DNA from: Planctomycetota bacterium
Lineage (GTDB): Bacteria; Planctomycetota; B15-G4
Assembly: GCA_020638905.1 (NCBI GenBank)
Contig: JACKHP010000041.1
Location: 1 to 19,433 of the forward strand
Direction of reading: 5' to 3'
DNA length: 19,433 nt
Below are positions 8,705-15,872 of this stretch, in pieces (positions within the stretch are counted from its first letter, which is position 1; the number at the start of each line of letters is the position of its first letter). A program made the translations under genes and the position numbers. The notes beneath the pieces were generated by a model. The model searched no databases. It saw only the letters and a list, made by a program, of their open reading frames with translations, and was not told the DNA's origin.

Positions 8705-8751
8705 GCAGGTGGTCGCGGTCGTGCCGGCGCGGCGGGGGAAGCGAAGCGACG

Positions 8752-8896
8752 CCGAAGGCCGAACCCGAAGACCGAACCCGAACCCGAACCCGAACCCGAA
8801 CCCGACACCGAACCCGAAGCCGACACCGAACCCGAAGCCGACACCGAACCCGATCCCGATCCCGATCCCGAACCCGATCCCGATCCCGATCCCGAA
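8752..8896. repeat. Hexanucleotide array 1 (CCCGAA/CCCGAT type)
   Basis: A tandem array of hexamers, mainly CCCGAA and CCCGAT, with an embedded 18-nt higher-order unit (a CCGACA, CCGAAC, CCGAAG series) repeated twice. The G-rich strand is the minus strand. It carries runs of GGG spaced by 3 nt, the geometry of telomeric repeats and G-quadruplexes. It fills the space between the beta-propeller promoter and the first four-helix-bundle module. The 6-nt period makes every frame open as a two-residue repeat, so open frames here are not evidence of coding. Confidence 0.95.
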
Positions 8897-8951
8897 AGCG
8901 CCGAGTTCGCAACTGCACAGGCGTGGCGGCGGACTGCCGGGGCGCACACCG

Positions 8952-9016
8952 GTTCCTTTCTCCGGGTGGGTGTGGGCTTGCAGGTGTGAAGCCCACACCC
9001 ACCCGGAGAAAGGAAC
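8952..9016 (+). promoter_or_regulatory. Perfect 28-bp hairpin overlapping the ribosome site of four-helix-bundle gene 1
   Basis: The arms 8952-8979 and 8989-9016 are perfect inverted copies of 28 bp around a 9-nt loop. The gene-proximal arm ends in GGAGAAAGGAAC and the ATG follows 6 nt later, so the ribosome-binding purines lie inside the stem and would be masked when it folds in RNA. The same general sequence (TTCCT, TCCGGG, GGGTGT blocks) forms the hairpin of the facing gene at 9715-9787. It may act as a translational switch, a processing site or an element end. Confidence 0.8.
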
Positions 9017-9022
9017 TCGGAC

Positions 9023-9343
9023 ATGTTCGATGCACTGGAAGTCAGCCTCGACGTCGTCGCTTCGCTGCGAAGCCTGCTGCAGGTTCTTCGCACGAAGGAT
9101 GGCGATCTCTACCGCCAGGTCCGGCGGGCCGGGTCGTCGATCCCGCTCAACATCGCCGAAGGCGGTCGCCGCGTCGGCAAGGACCGCAAGCACCTCTGGC
9201 GTGTCGCGCTCGGCAGCGCCGACGAAGTTCGCGTCGCGCTGCGCACGGCCGTCGCGTGGGGCGACCTCGACGAGGCGCGGCTCGTGCGTCCCCTCGCGTT
9301 GCTCGATCGCGTGATCGCCATGCTCTGGAAGATGACCCGCTAG
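9023..9343 (+). CDS. Four-helix-bundle protein (23S rRNA IVS-protein family), copy 1
   Basis: A 106-residue all-helical protein of the S23 / four-helix-bundle family, first known from open frames inside 23S rRNA intervening sequences and related in fold to Avd of diversity-generating retroelements. Signature stretches are SSIPLNIAEG (38-47), GKDRKHLWRVALGSADE (52-68) and a C-terminal DRVIAMLWKMT. The length is typical. There is no rRNA here, so this is an orphan copy; the biochemical role of such copies is not established, and nucleic-acid binding is an inference from basic residues and Avd. The start follows a purine-rich GGAGAAAGGAA sequence embedded in a 28-bp hairpin. It shares 46 of 105 aligned residues with the convergent copy, without internal gaps. 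A 12-bp hairpin follows the stop. Confidence 0.85.
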   Translation: MFDALEVSLDVVASLRSLLQVLRTKDGDLYRQVRRAGSSIPLNIAEGGRRVGKDRKHLWRVALGSADEVRVALRTAVAWGDLDEARLVRPLALLDRVIAMLWKMTR

Positions 9344-9349
9344 GAAGCC

Positions 9350-9381
9350 CCGGCGCGGCGAGCACGTGTTCGCCGCGCCGG
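9350..9381. terminator. Shared bidirectional terminator-like hairpin
   Basis: A perfect 12-bp GC-rich stem (9350-9361 with 9370-9381) encloses GCACGTGT, whose CACGTG core is itself palindromic. It sits exactly between the two convergent stops, 6 nt past one and 5 nt past the other. It has no strong T-tract on either strand, so termination efficiency is uncertain. Confidence 0.55.
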
Positions 9382-9386
9382 TTCGG

Positions 9387-9710
9387 TCAGTGCGTCATGC
9401 GCCACAGCATCTGGTGGACGCGCGTGAGCGTCTCGTGCGCCGCGTGGCACTCGTCGAGCGAGACGTCGCCGAAGGATTCGGCGACCTTCAGGATCGCCGA
9501 CACTTCTTCGGCGCTCCCGCGCGCGATGCGCCAGTGGTGGCGACGATCGCGGCCCTCGCGCGCGCGACCCTCGGCCACGTTGAGCGCGATGGACGCAGCC
9601 GCCGTGCGCAGTTGCACGGCCAGCCGCCCGTCGGCACGACGGATCGCCGCCAGCGGCCGACGGAGTTCGGAGATGAGCTGGTAGGAGGCATCGAGGCAGT
9701 CGAATCGCAT
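9387..9710 (-). CDS. Four-helix-bundle protein (23S rRNA IVS-protein family), copy 2
   Basis: A 107-residue relative of the facing gene, same family. Signature stretches are ASIALNVAEG (39-48), GRDRRHHWRIARGSAEE (53-69) and TRVHQMLWRMT at the C-terminus. Hand alignment gives about 44% identity with copy 1, so the two are old paralogues or separate arrivals rather than a recent inverted duplication. The start was set at the Met matching copy 1; the frame stays open upstream only because it passes through the hairpin. The likely ribosome site AGGAA sits at the edge of the hairpin's gene-proximal arm, about 12 nt before the ATG. The function is unknown; the conserved polar helix 2-3 region suggests binding of a partner or nucleic acid. 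Confidence 0.83.
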   Translation of the reverse strand: MRFDCLDASYQLISELRRPLAAIRRADGRLAVQLRTAAASIALNVAEGRAREGRDRRHHWRIARGSAEEVSAILKVAESFGDVSLDECHAAHETLTRVHQMLWRMTH

Positions 9711-9714
9711 GGGA

Positions 9715-9787
9715 GGTGGCTTCCTGTCCGGGGGCGGGTGTTCGTACGCCCCGTCGGCGGACACCCGCCCCCGGACAGGAAGCCACC
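9715..9787 (-). promoter_or_regulatory. Perfect 27-bp hairpin upstream of four-helix-bundle gene 2
   Basis: The arms 9715-9741 and 9761-9787 are perfect inverted copies of 27 bp with a 19-nt loop. The stem begins 4 nt before the ATG of the minus-strand gene and contains its AGGAA ribosome-like sequence. The gene-proximal arm reads ACACCCGCCCCCGGACAGGA, closely resembling the ACACCCACCCGGAGAAAGGA arm of the other hairpin. The two structures are therefore related, not coincidental. Confidence 0.8.
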
Positions 9788-9840
9788 CGCGCACGACCCA
9801 GAACGCGACGGCGAAGCCGAGCACGGTCGCTCGGTGTTCC

Positions 9841-9952
<112 letters not shown>

Positions 9953-9966
9953 GTAGGCAACCCCAA

Positions 9967-10116
9967 CCCGAACCCGAACCCGATCCCGATCCCGAACCCG
10001 ATCCCGAACCCGATCCCGAACCCGATCCCGAACCCGATCCCGAACCCGAACCCGAACCCGATCCCGAACCCGAACCCGAACCCGAACCCGATCCCGATCC
10101 CGATCCCGATCCCGAT
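9967..10116. repeat. Hexanucleotide array 2b: 25 units of CCCGAA/CCCGAT
   Basis: Twenty-five consecutive perfect hexamers, 13 of CCCGAA and 12 of CCCGAT, with no indels. Part of the array alternates strictly between the two, forming a 12-nt higher-order unit; the right end is five pure CCCGAT. The minus strand carries GGG every 6 nt, a G-quadruplex-capable pattern. The array lies just after the bcp stop codon, so read-through from bcp would produce a G-rich 3' RNA. Confidence 0.97.
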
Positions 10117-10149
10117 CTCGCTCGCGAGCGCGAAGGCGAAGCGCGCCCT

Positions 10150-10626
10150 CTACTTCGCGGCCGCTTCGTCCATCGCGGCCAGGACGGCCTCGGGGTGGGT
10201 CTCGGCCTTGGCCACCTTGGCCCAGTGCTTGACGATCTTGCCGTCCTTGCCGATCCAGACCGTCGAGCGGATGACGCCGGTGGTCTTCTTGCCGTACATC
10301 ATCTTCTCGCCGAACGCGCCGTACTTCTCCATGACCTTCTTCTTCGGGTCGGAGAGCAGCACGAAGGGCAGCTTGTACTTCTCGGCGAAGCGCAGGTGCG
10401 CCTCGCCGCCGTCCGGCGAGACGCCGAGGATGACCGCGTCGTGCTTCGCGAAGCCCTTGCTCAGATCGCGGAAGGAGCAGGCCTCCTTCGTGCAGCCGGG
10501 GGTGTCGTCGCGCGGGTAGAAGTACAGCACGACGTTGCGACCGAGGAAGTCCTTGAGTGCGACCTTCTTGCCGCGGGAGTCTTCGAGGGTGAAGGTCGGG
10601 GCCTTGCTGCCTTCGGCGAGGGGCAT
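10150..10626 (-). CDS. bcp: Thioredoxin-dependent thiol peroxidase (Bcp/PrxQ peroxiredoxin)
   Basis: A 158-residue cytoplasmic peroxiredoxin reducing hydroperoxides with thioredoxin as electron donor. The peroxidatic Cys45 sits in TPGCTKEACSF, and Cys50, five residues on, is the resolving Cys of the atypical two-Cys BCP class. YFYPRDDTPGC and the later RSTVWIGKDGKI strand are characteristic. The length is normal. A GGAGA ribosome site lies 9 nt before the ATG. The zinc-ribbon gene ends 82 nt upstream in the same direction and no promoter box is seen between them, so the two may be co-transcribed. Hexamer array 2b begins 33 nt beyond the stop. Confidence 0.95.
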   Translation of the reverse strand: MPLAEGSKAPTFTLEDSRGKKVALKDFLGRNVVLYFYPRDDTPGCTKEACSFRDLSKGFAKHDAVILGVSPDGGEAHLRFAEKYKLPFVLLSDPKKKVMEKYGAFGEKMMYGKKTTGVIRSTVWIGKDGKIVKHWAKVAKAETHPEAVLAAMDEAAAK

Positions 10627-10708
10627 CGGTGCGTGTCTCCGGATGGGGTGGTTCGGGACGGCGGGGCGGGTGTGCGCGCCGTCACGGCCTGCGTCGGACG
10701 CGAGGCGC

Positions 10709-11017
10709 TCAGCTCTTGGCGATCTCGTCGCGGAAACCCTGGTACTCGGCCAGCACGAGCTTCGCCGGCGGACTGCACGTGGCGAGGCCCTTGTCCTCGT
10801 AGGTCTCGAGATGGCGTGCGGCGGCCAGCAGCGCGTCGCAGGCGCGCAGCTTCTCGTCCTTGCCCTGGGCCCGTTCGAAGACGTGCATCTCCTCGTAGAT
10901 CACGTTGCTGTGCTTCTCGATGTCGGCGGTGACCGCGGGCTCGCAGGTCTTGCACAGGCCGAGCTTCGAGACGCTCAGGAAGAGGCCCTTCTTGTCGCAG
11001 GCCTTGCAGCGCGCCAT
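10709..11017 (-). CDS. Small zinc-ribbon protein of unknown function
   Basis: A 102-residue soluble protein with an N-terminal zinc ribbon of two CxxC knuckles, Cys4/Cys7 (CKAC) and Cys22/Cys25 (CKTC), separated by KKGLFLSVSKLGL. The ribbon resembles the N-terminal ribbons of several uncharacterised bacterial and phage proteins. The rest (28-102) is predominantly helical and charged, with a lone Cys at 59 and Cys81, and I do not recognise it. It lies upstream of bcp in the same orientation with its own TATCCT box, so a shared response (for example thiol or metal stress) is possible but unproven. It could equally be a helper protein that binds a nucleic-acid or protein partner. Confidence 0.75.
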   Translation of the reverse strand: MARCKACDKKGLFLSVSKLGLCKTCEPAVTADIEKHSNVIYEEMHVFERAQGKDEKLRACDALLAAARHLETYEDKGLATCSPPAKLVLAEYQGFRDEIAKS

Positions 11018-11075
11018 GGGTCGGATCTCGCATCGAGGGAGGCCGCGCGGCCGGTGGCGGCGCGTGGGGTCGCAC

Positions 11076-11081
11076 AGGATA
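11076..11081 (-). promoter_or_regulatory. Putative extended -10 box of the zinc-ribbon/bcp unit
   Basis: TTGCTATCCT on the minus strand holds TATCCT with upstream TGC, 58 nt before the ATG. This is the best match to an extended -10 in the window. Confidence 0.4.
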
Positions 11082-11191
11082 GCAATCCCGTGCGGCGGTC
11101 GCGCGGGTCCCGGCCGGACGGGATGCGGCGGCGCGCACGTCGGGCAGCGGCCGCGGCTGCGAGGGCGCCGGCAGCATGCACGAGGCGGAGC

Positions 11192-12151
11192 TCAGGTGTC
11201 TCCCGCGAGCGCCGGCGGACGAGCGGCCGCGTCGTGCGCGGCGCGCGTCTCGAGCACGTCGGGTTCGACGTAGATGATGTGCGCGATGGGCAGGCGCGCG
11301 CGCACCTCGGCCTCGACCACGTTGATGGCCGCCGCCAGCGTGTCTGAGACGAGGCCTCCGTCGAACTCGACCTTGACCGCCACGAGCAGTTCCTCGGGTC
11401 CGAGATGCTGCGTGCGCATGCCGAGCACGCGCCGCACGTGCGGCGAGCGCTCGATCGCCTCGACGATGGCGCGCTGGTCCTCCGGCGTGGCCGACTCGCC
11501 GATGAGCAGGCTCTTCATCTCGACCGCGAGCAGCATCGAGAGGATGCCCAGCAGTACGCCGATGGCGATCGAGCCGAGCGCGTCGAAACGCGCGTCGCCG
11601 GTGAGCGCGGCGAGTCCCACGCCGATCAGCGCCAGGCCGAGGCCGACGAGCGCGCCCAGGTCCTCGAGCAGCACCACCGGCAGCTCGGGGTTCTTGGTGC
11701 GGCGCACGAAGGCGCGCCAGCCCACGGCACCCTTCACCTTGCGCGCCTCGCGGATGGCCGTGCGGAACGAGAGTCCCTCGAGCGCGGCCGAGAGCAGCAG
11801 GACGCCGAAGGCCCACCCCAGAGTGTCGAGCGGCTCGGGATGCAGGAGCTTGTGCACGCCCTCGTACACCGCGAACACCGCGCCGAGCGAGAACAGGATG
11901 AGCGCGACCACGAACGACCAGAAGTAGCGCTCGCGCCCGTACCCGAACGGGTGCGAGGCATCGGGGGCGCGCGCGGCCTGGTTGCCTCCCCACAGCAGCA
12001 GGACCTGGTTGCCGGTGTCGGCCACCGAGTGCACGCCCTCGGCCAGCATCGACGAGGCGCCGGTGGCGGCGAATCCGACGAACTTGGCCACGGCGATGCC
12101 GAGGTTGGCGGCCATGGCGGCCAGCACGGCCTTGCGGTTGCCGGTGTCCAT
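11192..12151 (-). CDS. Cation diffusion facilitator transporter, SLC30A9 (ZnT9)-like subgroup
   Basis: A 319-residue inner-membrane divalent-cation/proton antiporter, probably exporting Zn2+ or a similar metal. The second-helix site is HSVADTGNQ (His41, Asp45) and the loop SHPFGYGRERYFW (66-78) is the CDF signature. The fifth-helix site reads LLEDLGALVG (Glu163, Asp164), the pattern of the SLC30A9 branch rather than the HxxxD of ordinary zinc exporters. RRTKNPELPVV just before it is also typical of that branch. The C-terminal cytoplasmic domain (about 215-300) has the CDF ferredoxin-like fold pattern. The GAAGGA ribosome site lies 7 nt before the ATG, which fixes the start. It is divergent from the PLP-enzyme gene. 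Confidence 0.92.
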   Translation of the reverse strand: MDTGNRKAVLAAMAANLGIAVAKFVGFAATGASSMLAEGVHSVADTGNQVLLLWGGNQAARAPDASHPFGYGRERYFWSFVVALILFSLGAVFAVYEGVHKLLHPEPLDTLGWAFGVLLLSAALEGLSFRTAIREARKVKGAVGWRAFVRRTKNPELPVVLLEDLGALVGLGLALIGVGLAALTGDARFDALGSIAIGVLLGILSMLLAVEMKSLLIGESATPEDQRAIVEAIERSPHVRRVLGMRTQHLGPEELLVAVKVEFDGGLVSDTLAAAINVVEAEVRARLPIAHIIYVEPDVLETRAAHDAAARPPALAGDT

Positions 12152-12211
12152 CGGGGGTCCTTCGGGGACGGATCGGCGTGCGGTCGACGGTTCCCGCGCG
12201 TCCGGCAGCGG

Positions 12212-12217
12212 ATCGTA
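12212..12217 (-). promoter_or_regulatory. Putative -10 box of the CDF transporter gene
   Basis: TACGAT on the minus strand in the context CCGGTACGATCC, 60 nt before the ATG, in the 195-bp divergent gap. Confidence 0.3.
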
Positions 12218-12322
12218 CCGGCGTGACCGTGCGTCCGCCACGACGCGGCGTGTCGCGGGCGTGCCGCCGCGCGTGCGCCGAAGTGGACGGACGCCGCCGT
12301 CACGCACGCGCCCGGCGCACGG

Positions 12323-12328
12323 TAGGCT
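12323..12328 (+). promoter_or_regulatory. Putative -10 box of the PLP-enzyme gene
   Basis: TAGGCT in the context ACGGTAGGCTCGG, 18 nt before the GTG start. The short distance implies a leader of roughly a dozen nucleotides, in keeping with the missing ribosome site. Confidence 0.35.
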
Positions 12329-12346
12329 CGGCGACGTCCCACATCC

Positions 12347-13513
12347 GTGGAGCCCGCCTTGGACGCCTTCGCCTCGCTCGACCTCGCGCCGTACGCCCTG
12401 CCGGACGCGTTGCGCGCGCGCGTCCACACGCCGGCGCTGTGCGTGTTCCTCGACGCGGTGCGCCACGACCTGCGCACGGTGATCGCCGCGGTGGGGGACG
12501 TCGAGCGCTGGCGTCCGCACGTCAAGACCACCAAGCTGCCCGAGGTCTGGGACGAGCTGCTGCGCGCCGGCGTGCGGCGCTTCAAGTGCGCCACCACGCG
12601 CGAGGCGGCCGTGCTGCTCGCGCTGCTCACGCGACGTGGGATCGAGGGCGCCGAGGTGCTGCTCGCGTACCCGCTCGTGGGTCCGGCGCTCGAACTCCTC
12701 GGACGGCTCGCACGCATGCACGTCGGCACGCGCGTGGCGGTGCTCGTCGAGGACGCCGACGTCCTGGCGAGCGTGCCCGAGCCGCTGCGCGTCATGATCG
12801 ACGTGAACGTGGGCATGGACCGCACGGGCGTCCCGCTGGCCGACGAGGAGCGCATCGTGTCGCTGCTCGGCGCGGCCGGTGCGCGCGGCACGGGCCTGCA
12901 CGCCTACGACGGACACCTGTACGACGCCGATCGCGCGCGGCGTCGCGCGCGCGTGCACGCCGTCCTCGATCGGCTCTGCGCGCTGCATGCACGGTTGCTG
13001 CGGGCGGGACTGCGCGTCGACGAGCTGTGCACGTCGGGGACGCCCGGCTTCCTCGCCGCGCTCTCGCACGACGGCGTCGCACGCCTGCCCGGCACCGCGC
13101 ATCGCGTCTCGCCGGGGACGGTCGTGTTCCACGACGCGCGCTGCGAGGAGCAGAATCCCGAGCTGCCGCTGCGTCCGGCGGCGCTCGTGCTGGCCCGCGT
13201 CGTGAGTCGTCCCGCGCCGGGGAGGATCACGCTCGACGCGGGCAGCAAGGCCCTGGCGGCCGAGGCCGGCGATCCGTGTGCGGTCGTGCTCGGCCGTCCC
13301 GGCTGGCGCGCGCTGGGACCCAGCGAGGAGCACCTGCCGATCGCGCTGCCCGACGGCGAGCGACCGCCCGCGCTCGGCACCCAGGTGCTGCTCGTTCCGC
13401 GTCACGTGTGTCCCACGGTGAACCTGGCCGAGCGCGCGTTGCTCGTCGAGGGCGACGGCTCGTTCCGCGTGGCCGAGGTGCTCGCGCGCGGGCACGAGCT
13501 CGGCGTGGCATGA
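12347..13513 (+). CDS. D-threonine aldolase / D-serine dehydratase-family PLP enzyme
   Basis: A 388-residue fold-type III pyridoxal-phosphate enzyme, cytoplasmic. The N-terminal TIM-barrel (about 25-270) has the Schiff-base lysine in RPHVKTTK (Lys60; the family often has RPHxKTH, so His is Thr here). It continues with VMIDVNVGMDRTGV (149-162) and GLHAYDGHLYD. The C-terminal domain contains PRHVCPTVNL, where His353 and Cys355 correspond to the Zn2+-binding HxC of eukaryotic-type D-serine dehydratase and metal-dependent D-threonine aldolase. The likely reaction is lyase or dehydratase action on a D-beta-hydroxy amino acid; which one cannot be decided from sequence. The start is a GTG without a ribosome site; a TTG four codons later is an alternative. 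It is divergent from the CDF gene and 251 bp upstream of the surface-repeat gene. Confidence 0.88.
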   Translation: MEPALDAFASLDLAPYALPDALRARVHTPALCVFLDAVRHDLRTVIAAVGDVERWRPHVKTTKLPEVWDELLRAGVRRFKCATTREAAVLLALLTRRGIEGAEVLLAYPLVGPALELLGRLARMHVGTRVAVLVEDADVLASVPEPLRVMIDVNVGMDRTGVPLADEERIVSLLGAAGARGTGLHAYDGHLYDADRARRRARVHAVLDRLCALHARLLRAGLRVDELCTSGTPGFLAALSHDGVARLPGTAHRVSPGTVVFHDARCEEQNPELPLRPAALVLARVVSRPAPGRITLDAGSKALAAEAGDPCAVVLGRPGWRALGPSEEHLPIALPDGERPPALGTQVLLVPRHVCPTVNLAERALLVEGDGSFRVAEVLARGHELGVA

Positions 13514-13764
13514 GCGCTGCGACGCGCGGCGACGCGGCCGCCGGCTTCGCCGGTGAACGCTCCCTGCACGCGCGGCTCGATCTCTCCGCCTGAGCGCCAG
13601 GGGATCCACGCGAGCCGCGTGCGGCACGCGATCGAGCCCGCCGCAACCGTGGCGTTCCCGGGACGTCCCGCGCGCGGGACTGGTGGCGCGGCGCGCCCGC
13701 GGGCACGATCGGACGGCCGGCCCGAGGCGTCGCCCGGCCATCCATCGCACGGGAGTTCGCGCGC

Positions 13765-15720
13765 ATGTCCGAACCGATCACGCCGCTGCTGCTGGCTCTC
13801 GCGCTGCTCGTCCCGCAGGAGGTCCCGAAGGCGCCAGCCGCGCCGAGCGACGACGAGGCCGCGGCGCTCGACGATGCGAGCGCGCCGGCGGCACAGGACG
13901 CGTCCGGCAGTGCTGCCGAGGCCGACGCCGACTCCGACGCCGACGTCGACACACCGAGCGGACCGACGCACGACGAGCGTCGCGTGTACGGTCTCGACGA
14001 CGACGACGATCCCGACCTCTGGGGCATCGGCGAGGGGCTCGACGAAGGTGTCGCGTGGATGCGCGAGGGAGGCTGCGAGGCCGAGCCCGACGCGTCCCAC
14101 GCCGGCCTCGATGTGTACGGCGGCTGGGGCCTCTCGATCGGCAACTCGCGCGACTGGAACGGTCTGCGTCTCAACTGGCGCGACGCCGATCTGGGCGTCG
14201 TGCGCGGGCTGTCCGTCTCGATCTGGCGTCCGGTGTGCAGCCCCGGGTCGCGCCTCGACGGACTCTCGCTGGGCCTGTGGGGTCCGCGTGCCGACGGCGT
14301 GCACGGGGTCGCGGCCGGTCTTGCGGGCGTCACCGCCGACGAGGAGTTCGGCGGGATCGCGCTCTCGGGTCTCGCCACCGTGGCTCCGGGCACGTTCGAC
14401 GGCGTCGCGTTCTCGGGCTTCGCCACGGTGGCGGGATCCCTGCGCGGCATCGCGCTCTCGGGCGCCGCGACGGTGAGCACCGGTCCGTCGCACGGCATGC
14501 ACCTGGCCGGGCTGGCGGTGGTCGGGGACGGCGCGACCGACGCCATCAGCGCCGCGTTCCTGGCGAACGTGCACGGCGCGCGCTACCGCGGCCTCGCCCT
14601 GGCCGGCCTCGCGCAGGTCGTCGAGGGACACATGCAGGGCATCAGCCTGGGCGGACTCGCGAACGTCACCGGCGGACGCGCCGAGGGACTGATCGTGGGG
14701 GGAGTCGCGACGGTCTCGAACGGCGGACTGTACGGCATCCAGCTGGGCGGACTCGCGTCCGTCACCGGTGGCGACTCGCAGGGCCTGAGCGTGGGCGGTG
14801 CGGCGAGCGTGTCCGACGGCACGATGTCCGGCGTGCACCTGGGCGGTTTCGCGAACGTCGCGGGCGGCGACATGCGCGGCATCCAGTTCGGAGGCCTGTC
14901 GAACGTGGCGGACGGTGGCGCGCGCGGCGTGCAGCTGGGCGGCATCGCGAACGTCGCCGGCGGAGACATGCGCGGCATCCAGTTCGCGGGGCTGGCGAAC
15001 GTGGGCGACGACGGGCTCTACGGCGTCAGCGCGGGAGGCTTCGCGAACATCTCCGGCGGTGACGCGTACGGCGTCCAGCTGGGTGGACTCGCGAACGTGG
15101 TCTCGGGACAGATGGCGGGCATCCAGGCCGGCGGCCTGGCGTGTGTCGGCGACGACGGCATGCTGGGCGTCTCGCTCGGCGGACTGGCGTGCGTGAGCGG
15201 CGGCGAGACCACGGGCATCCAGGCCGGTGGCATCGCGCTCGTCTCGATGTCGCACCTGCGCGGCCTCAACCTCGGCGGCCTGCTCTGCTACGGCGGCCGG
15301 TCGGTCACCGGCATCAGCCTGAGCCTGGGCGGTGTCTGGTCGCGCTCCGAGCTCACCGGCCTGAGCGTCGGGTTGCTCACCGTGGGCGCCGGATCGCCCG
15401 AGAGCTTCTCGTGGTGGCCCGACGGCTGGGACGAGACCCAGGGGCAGGAGCGCCTGCTCGGTGTGGCGGCCTCGCTGTACCGGGTCCAGGCGTACACGAG
15501 CGACGGACTCGTGCTGGCCGGCATCATCCATCGCACGCACGACATGACCGGGCTGAGCGTGGCGGGCTTCAACGCGGTGAGCGGTCTGCAGCGCGGCCTC
15601 GCGCTGGGCGTGTTCAACTCGGCCGGCGACCTGCAGGGCGTGCAGATCGGGTTGCTCAACCACTGCGAGTCGAACCCGTCCTGGGCGCGCTGGCTGCCGC
15701 TCGTGAACGCGCGCTTCTGA
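13765..15720 (+). CDS. LA_2272-like surface-repeat protein with 20 tandem 16-residue repeats
   Basis: A 651-residue protein. The N-terminus has a hydrophobic stretch (PITPLLLALALLVP, 5-18) acting as signal or anchor although no basic residue precedes it. An acidic low-complexity linker follows (28-85, rich in Asp, Ala and Glu). Residues 195-513 hold about 20 tandem repeats, nearly all 16 residues, of form xxGhxhGGhAxVxxGx. Residues 515-651 continue with degenerate GLSVGLLTV / GLALGVFN / GVQIGLLN units and end PLVNARF, like Leptospira LA_2272-type surface repeats. The regular Gly and hydrophobic spacing suggests a beta-solenoid or barrel-like strand series exposed at the envelope, an inference. 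A GGGAG ribosome site lies 9 nt before the ATG. The 251-bp gap before it holds a 16-bp palindrome at 13665-13680 and no clear promoter box. Confidence 0.8.
   Translation: MSEPITPLLLALALLVPQEVPKAPAAPSDDEAAALDDASAPAAQDASGSAAEADADSDADVDTPSGPTHDERRVYGLDDDDDPDLWGIGEGLDEGVAWMREGGCEAEPDASHAGLDVYGGWGLSIGNSRDWNGLRLNWRDADLGVVRGLSVSIWRPVCSPGSRLDGLSLGLWGPRADGVHGVAAGLAGVTADEEFGGIALSGLATVAPGTFDGVAFSGFATVAGSLRGIALSGAATVSTGPSHGMHLAGLAVVGDGATDAISAAFLANVHGARYRGLALAGLAQVVEGHMQGISLGGLANVTGGRAEGLIVGGVATVSNGGLYGIQLGGLASVTGGDSQGLSVGGAASVSDGTMSGVHLGGFANVAGGDMRGIQFGGLSNVADGGARGVQLGGIANVAGGDMRGIQFAGLANVGDDGLYGVSAGGFANISGGDAYGVQLGGLANVVSGQMAGIQAGGLACVGDDGMLGVSLGGLACVSGGETTGIQAGGIALVSMSHLRGLNLGGLLCYGGRSVTGISLSLGGVWSRSELTGLSVGLLTVGAGSPESFSWWPDGWDETQGQERLLGVAASLYRVQAYTSDGLVLAGIIHRTHDMTGLSVAGFNAVSGLQRGLALGVFNSAGDLQGVQIGLLNHCESNPSWARWLPLVNARF
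14347..15303 (+). repeat. Coding tandem repeat, about 20 units of 48 bp
   Basis: The DNA behind residues 195-513 repeats mostly every 48 bp. Fifteen consecutive units are exactly 16 codons; only four early units vary by one codon. Units at 14865 and 14961 are almost identical in DNA, showing recent duplication or gene conversion 96 bp apart, while others have drifted. Confidence 0.9.
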
Positions 15721-15722
15721 CG

Positions 15723-15743
15723 CATCGCGCGCGGCGCGCGATG
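15723..15743 (+). terminator. Hairpin directly after the surface-repeat gene
   Basis: CATCGCGCGC and GCGCGCGATG are perfect inverted copies around a single G (effectively a 9-bp stem with a 3-nt loop), starting 3 nt after the stop. There is no T-tract, but the position favours a terminator. Confidence 0.45.
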
Positions 15744-15825
15744 TCCGGCCGCGACGCGTCGCAGGATGCGAGCGCCGCGCCCTCGGGTCGCGAGAGCGCG
15801 GCGCGGGTTATGCCGGAGGGACGAG

Positions 15826-15861
15826 CGCCGGGCGGGGCGCGCGAGGACGTCCCGCCCGGCG
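15826..15861 (-). terminator. Hairpin after the hsp20 gene
   Basis: An 11-bp GC stem (CGCCGGGCGGG with CCCGCCCGGCG) and 14-nt loop, 11 nt past the minus-strand stop. It pairs with the 15723-15743 hairpin to separate the two convergent genes. Confidence 0.45.
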
Positions 15862-15872
15862 GCGACCGGTCG

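Noticed and set aside
8952..9016. Intrinsic terminator for upstream transcription
   Set aside because: It is far longer than needed, has no T-tract, lies directly over a ribosome site, and no plus-strand gene precedes it closely.
8692..9093. Extension of the beta-propeller frame upstream through array 1 and the hairpin
   Set aside because: The extension is a Gly-Ser/Val run followed by hairpin translation, and the signal peptide would be internal.
8952..9787. 23S rRNA intervening sequence
   Set aside because: The protein family is named for these, but no rRNA sequence flanks the module; neighbours are ordinary protein genes.
13665..13680. Perfect 16-bp palindrome GTCCCGCGCGCGGGAC as an operator
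   Set aside because: In sequence this GC-rich such palindromes are common; there is no second copy near the gene and it is about 85 bp from the start.
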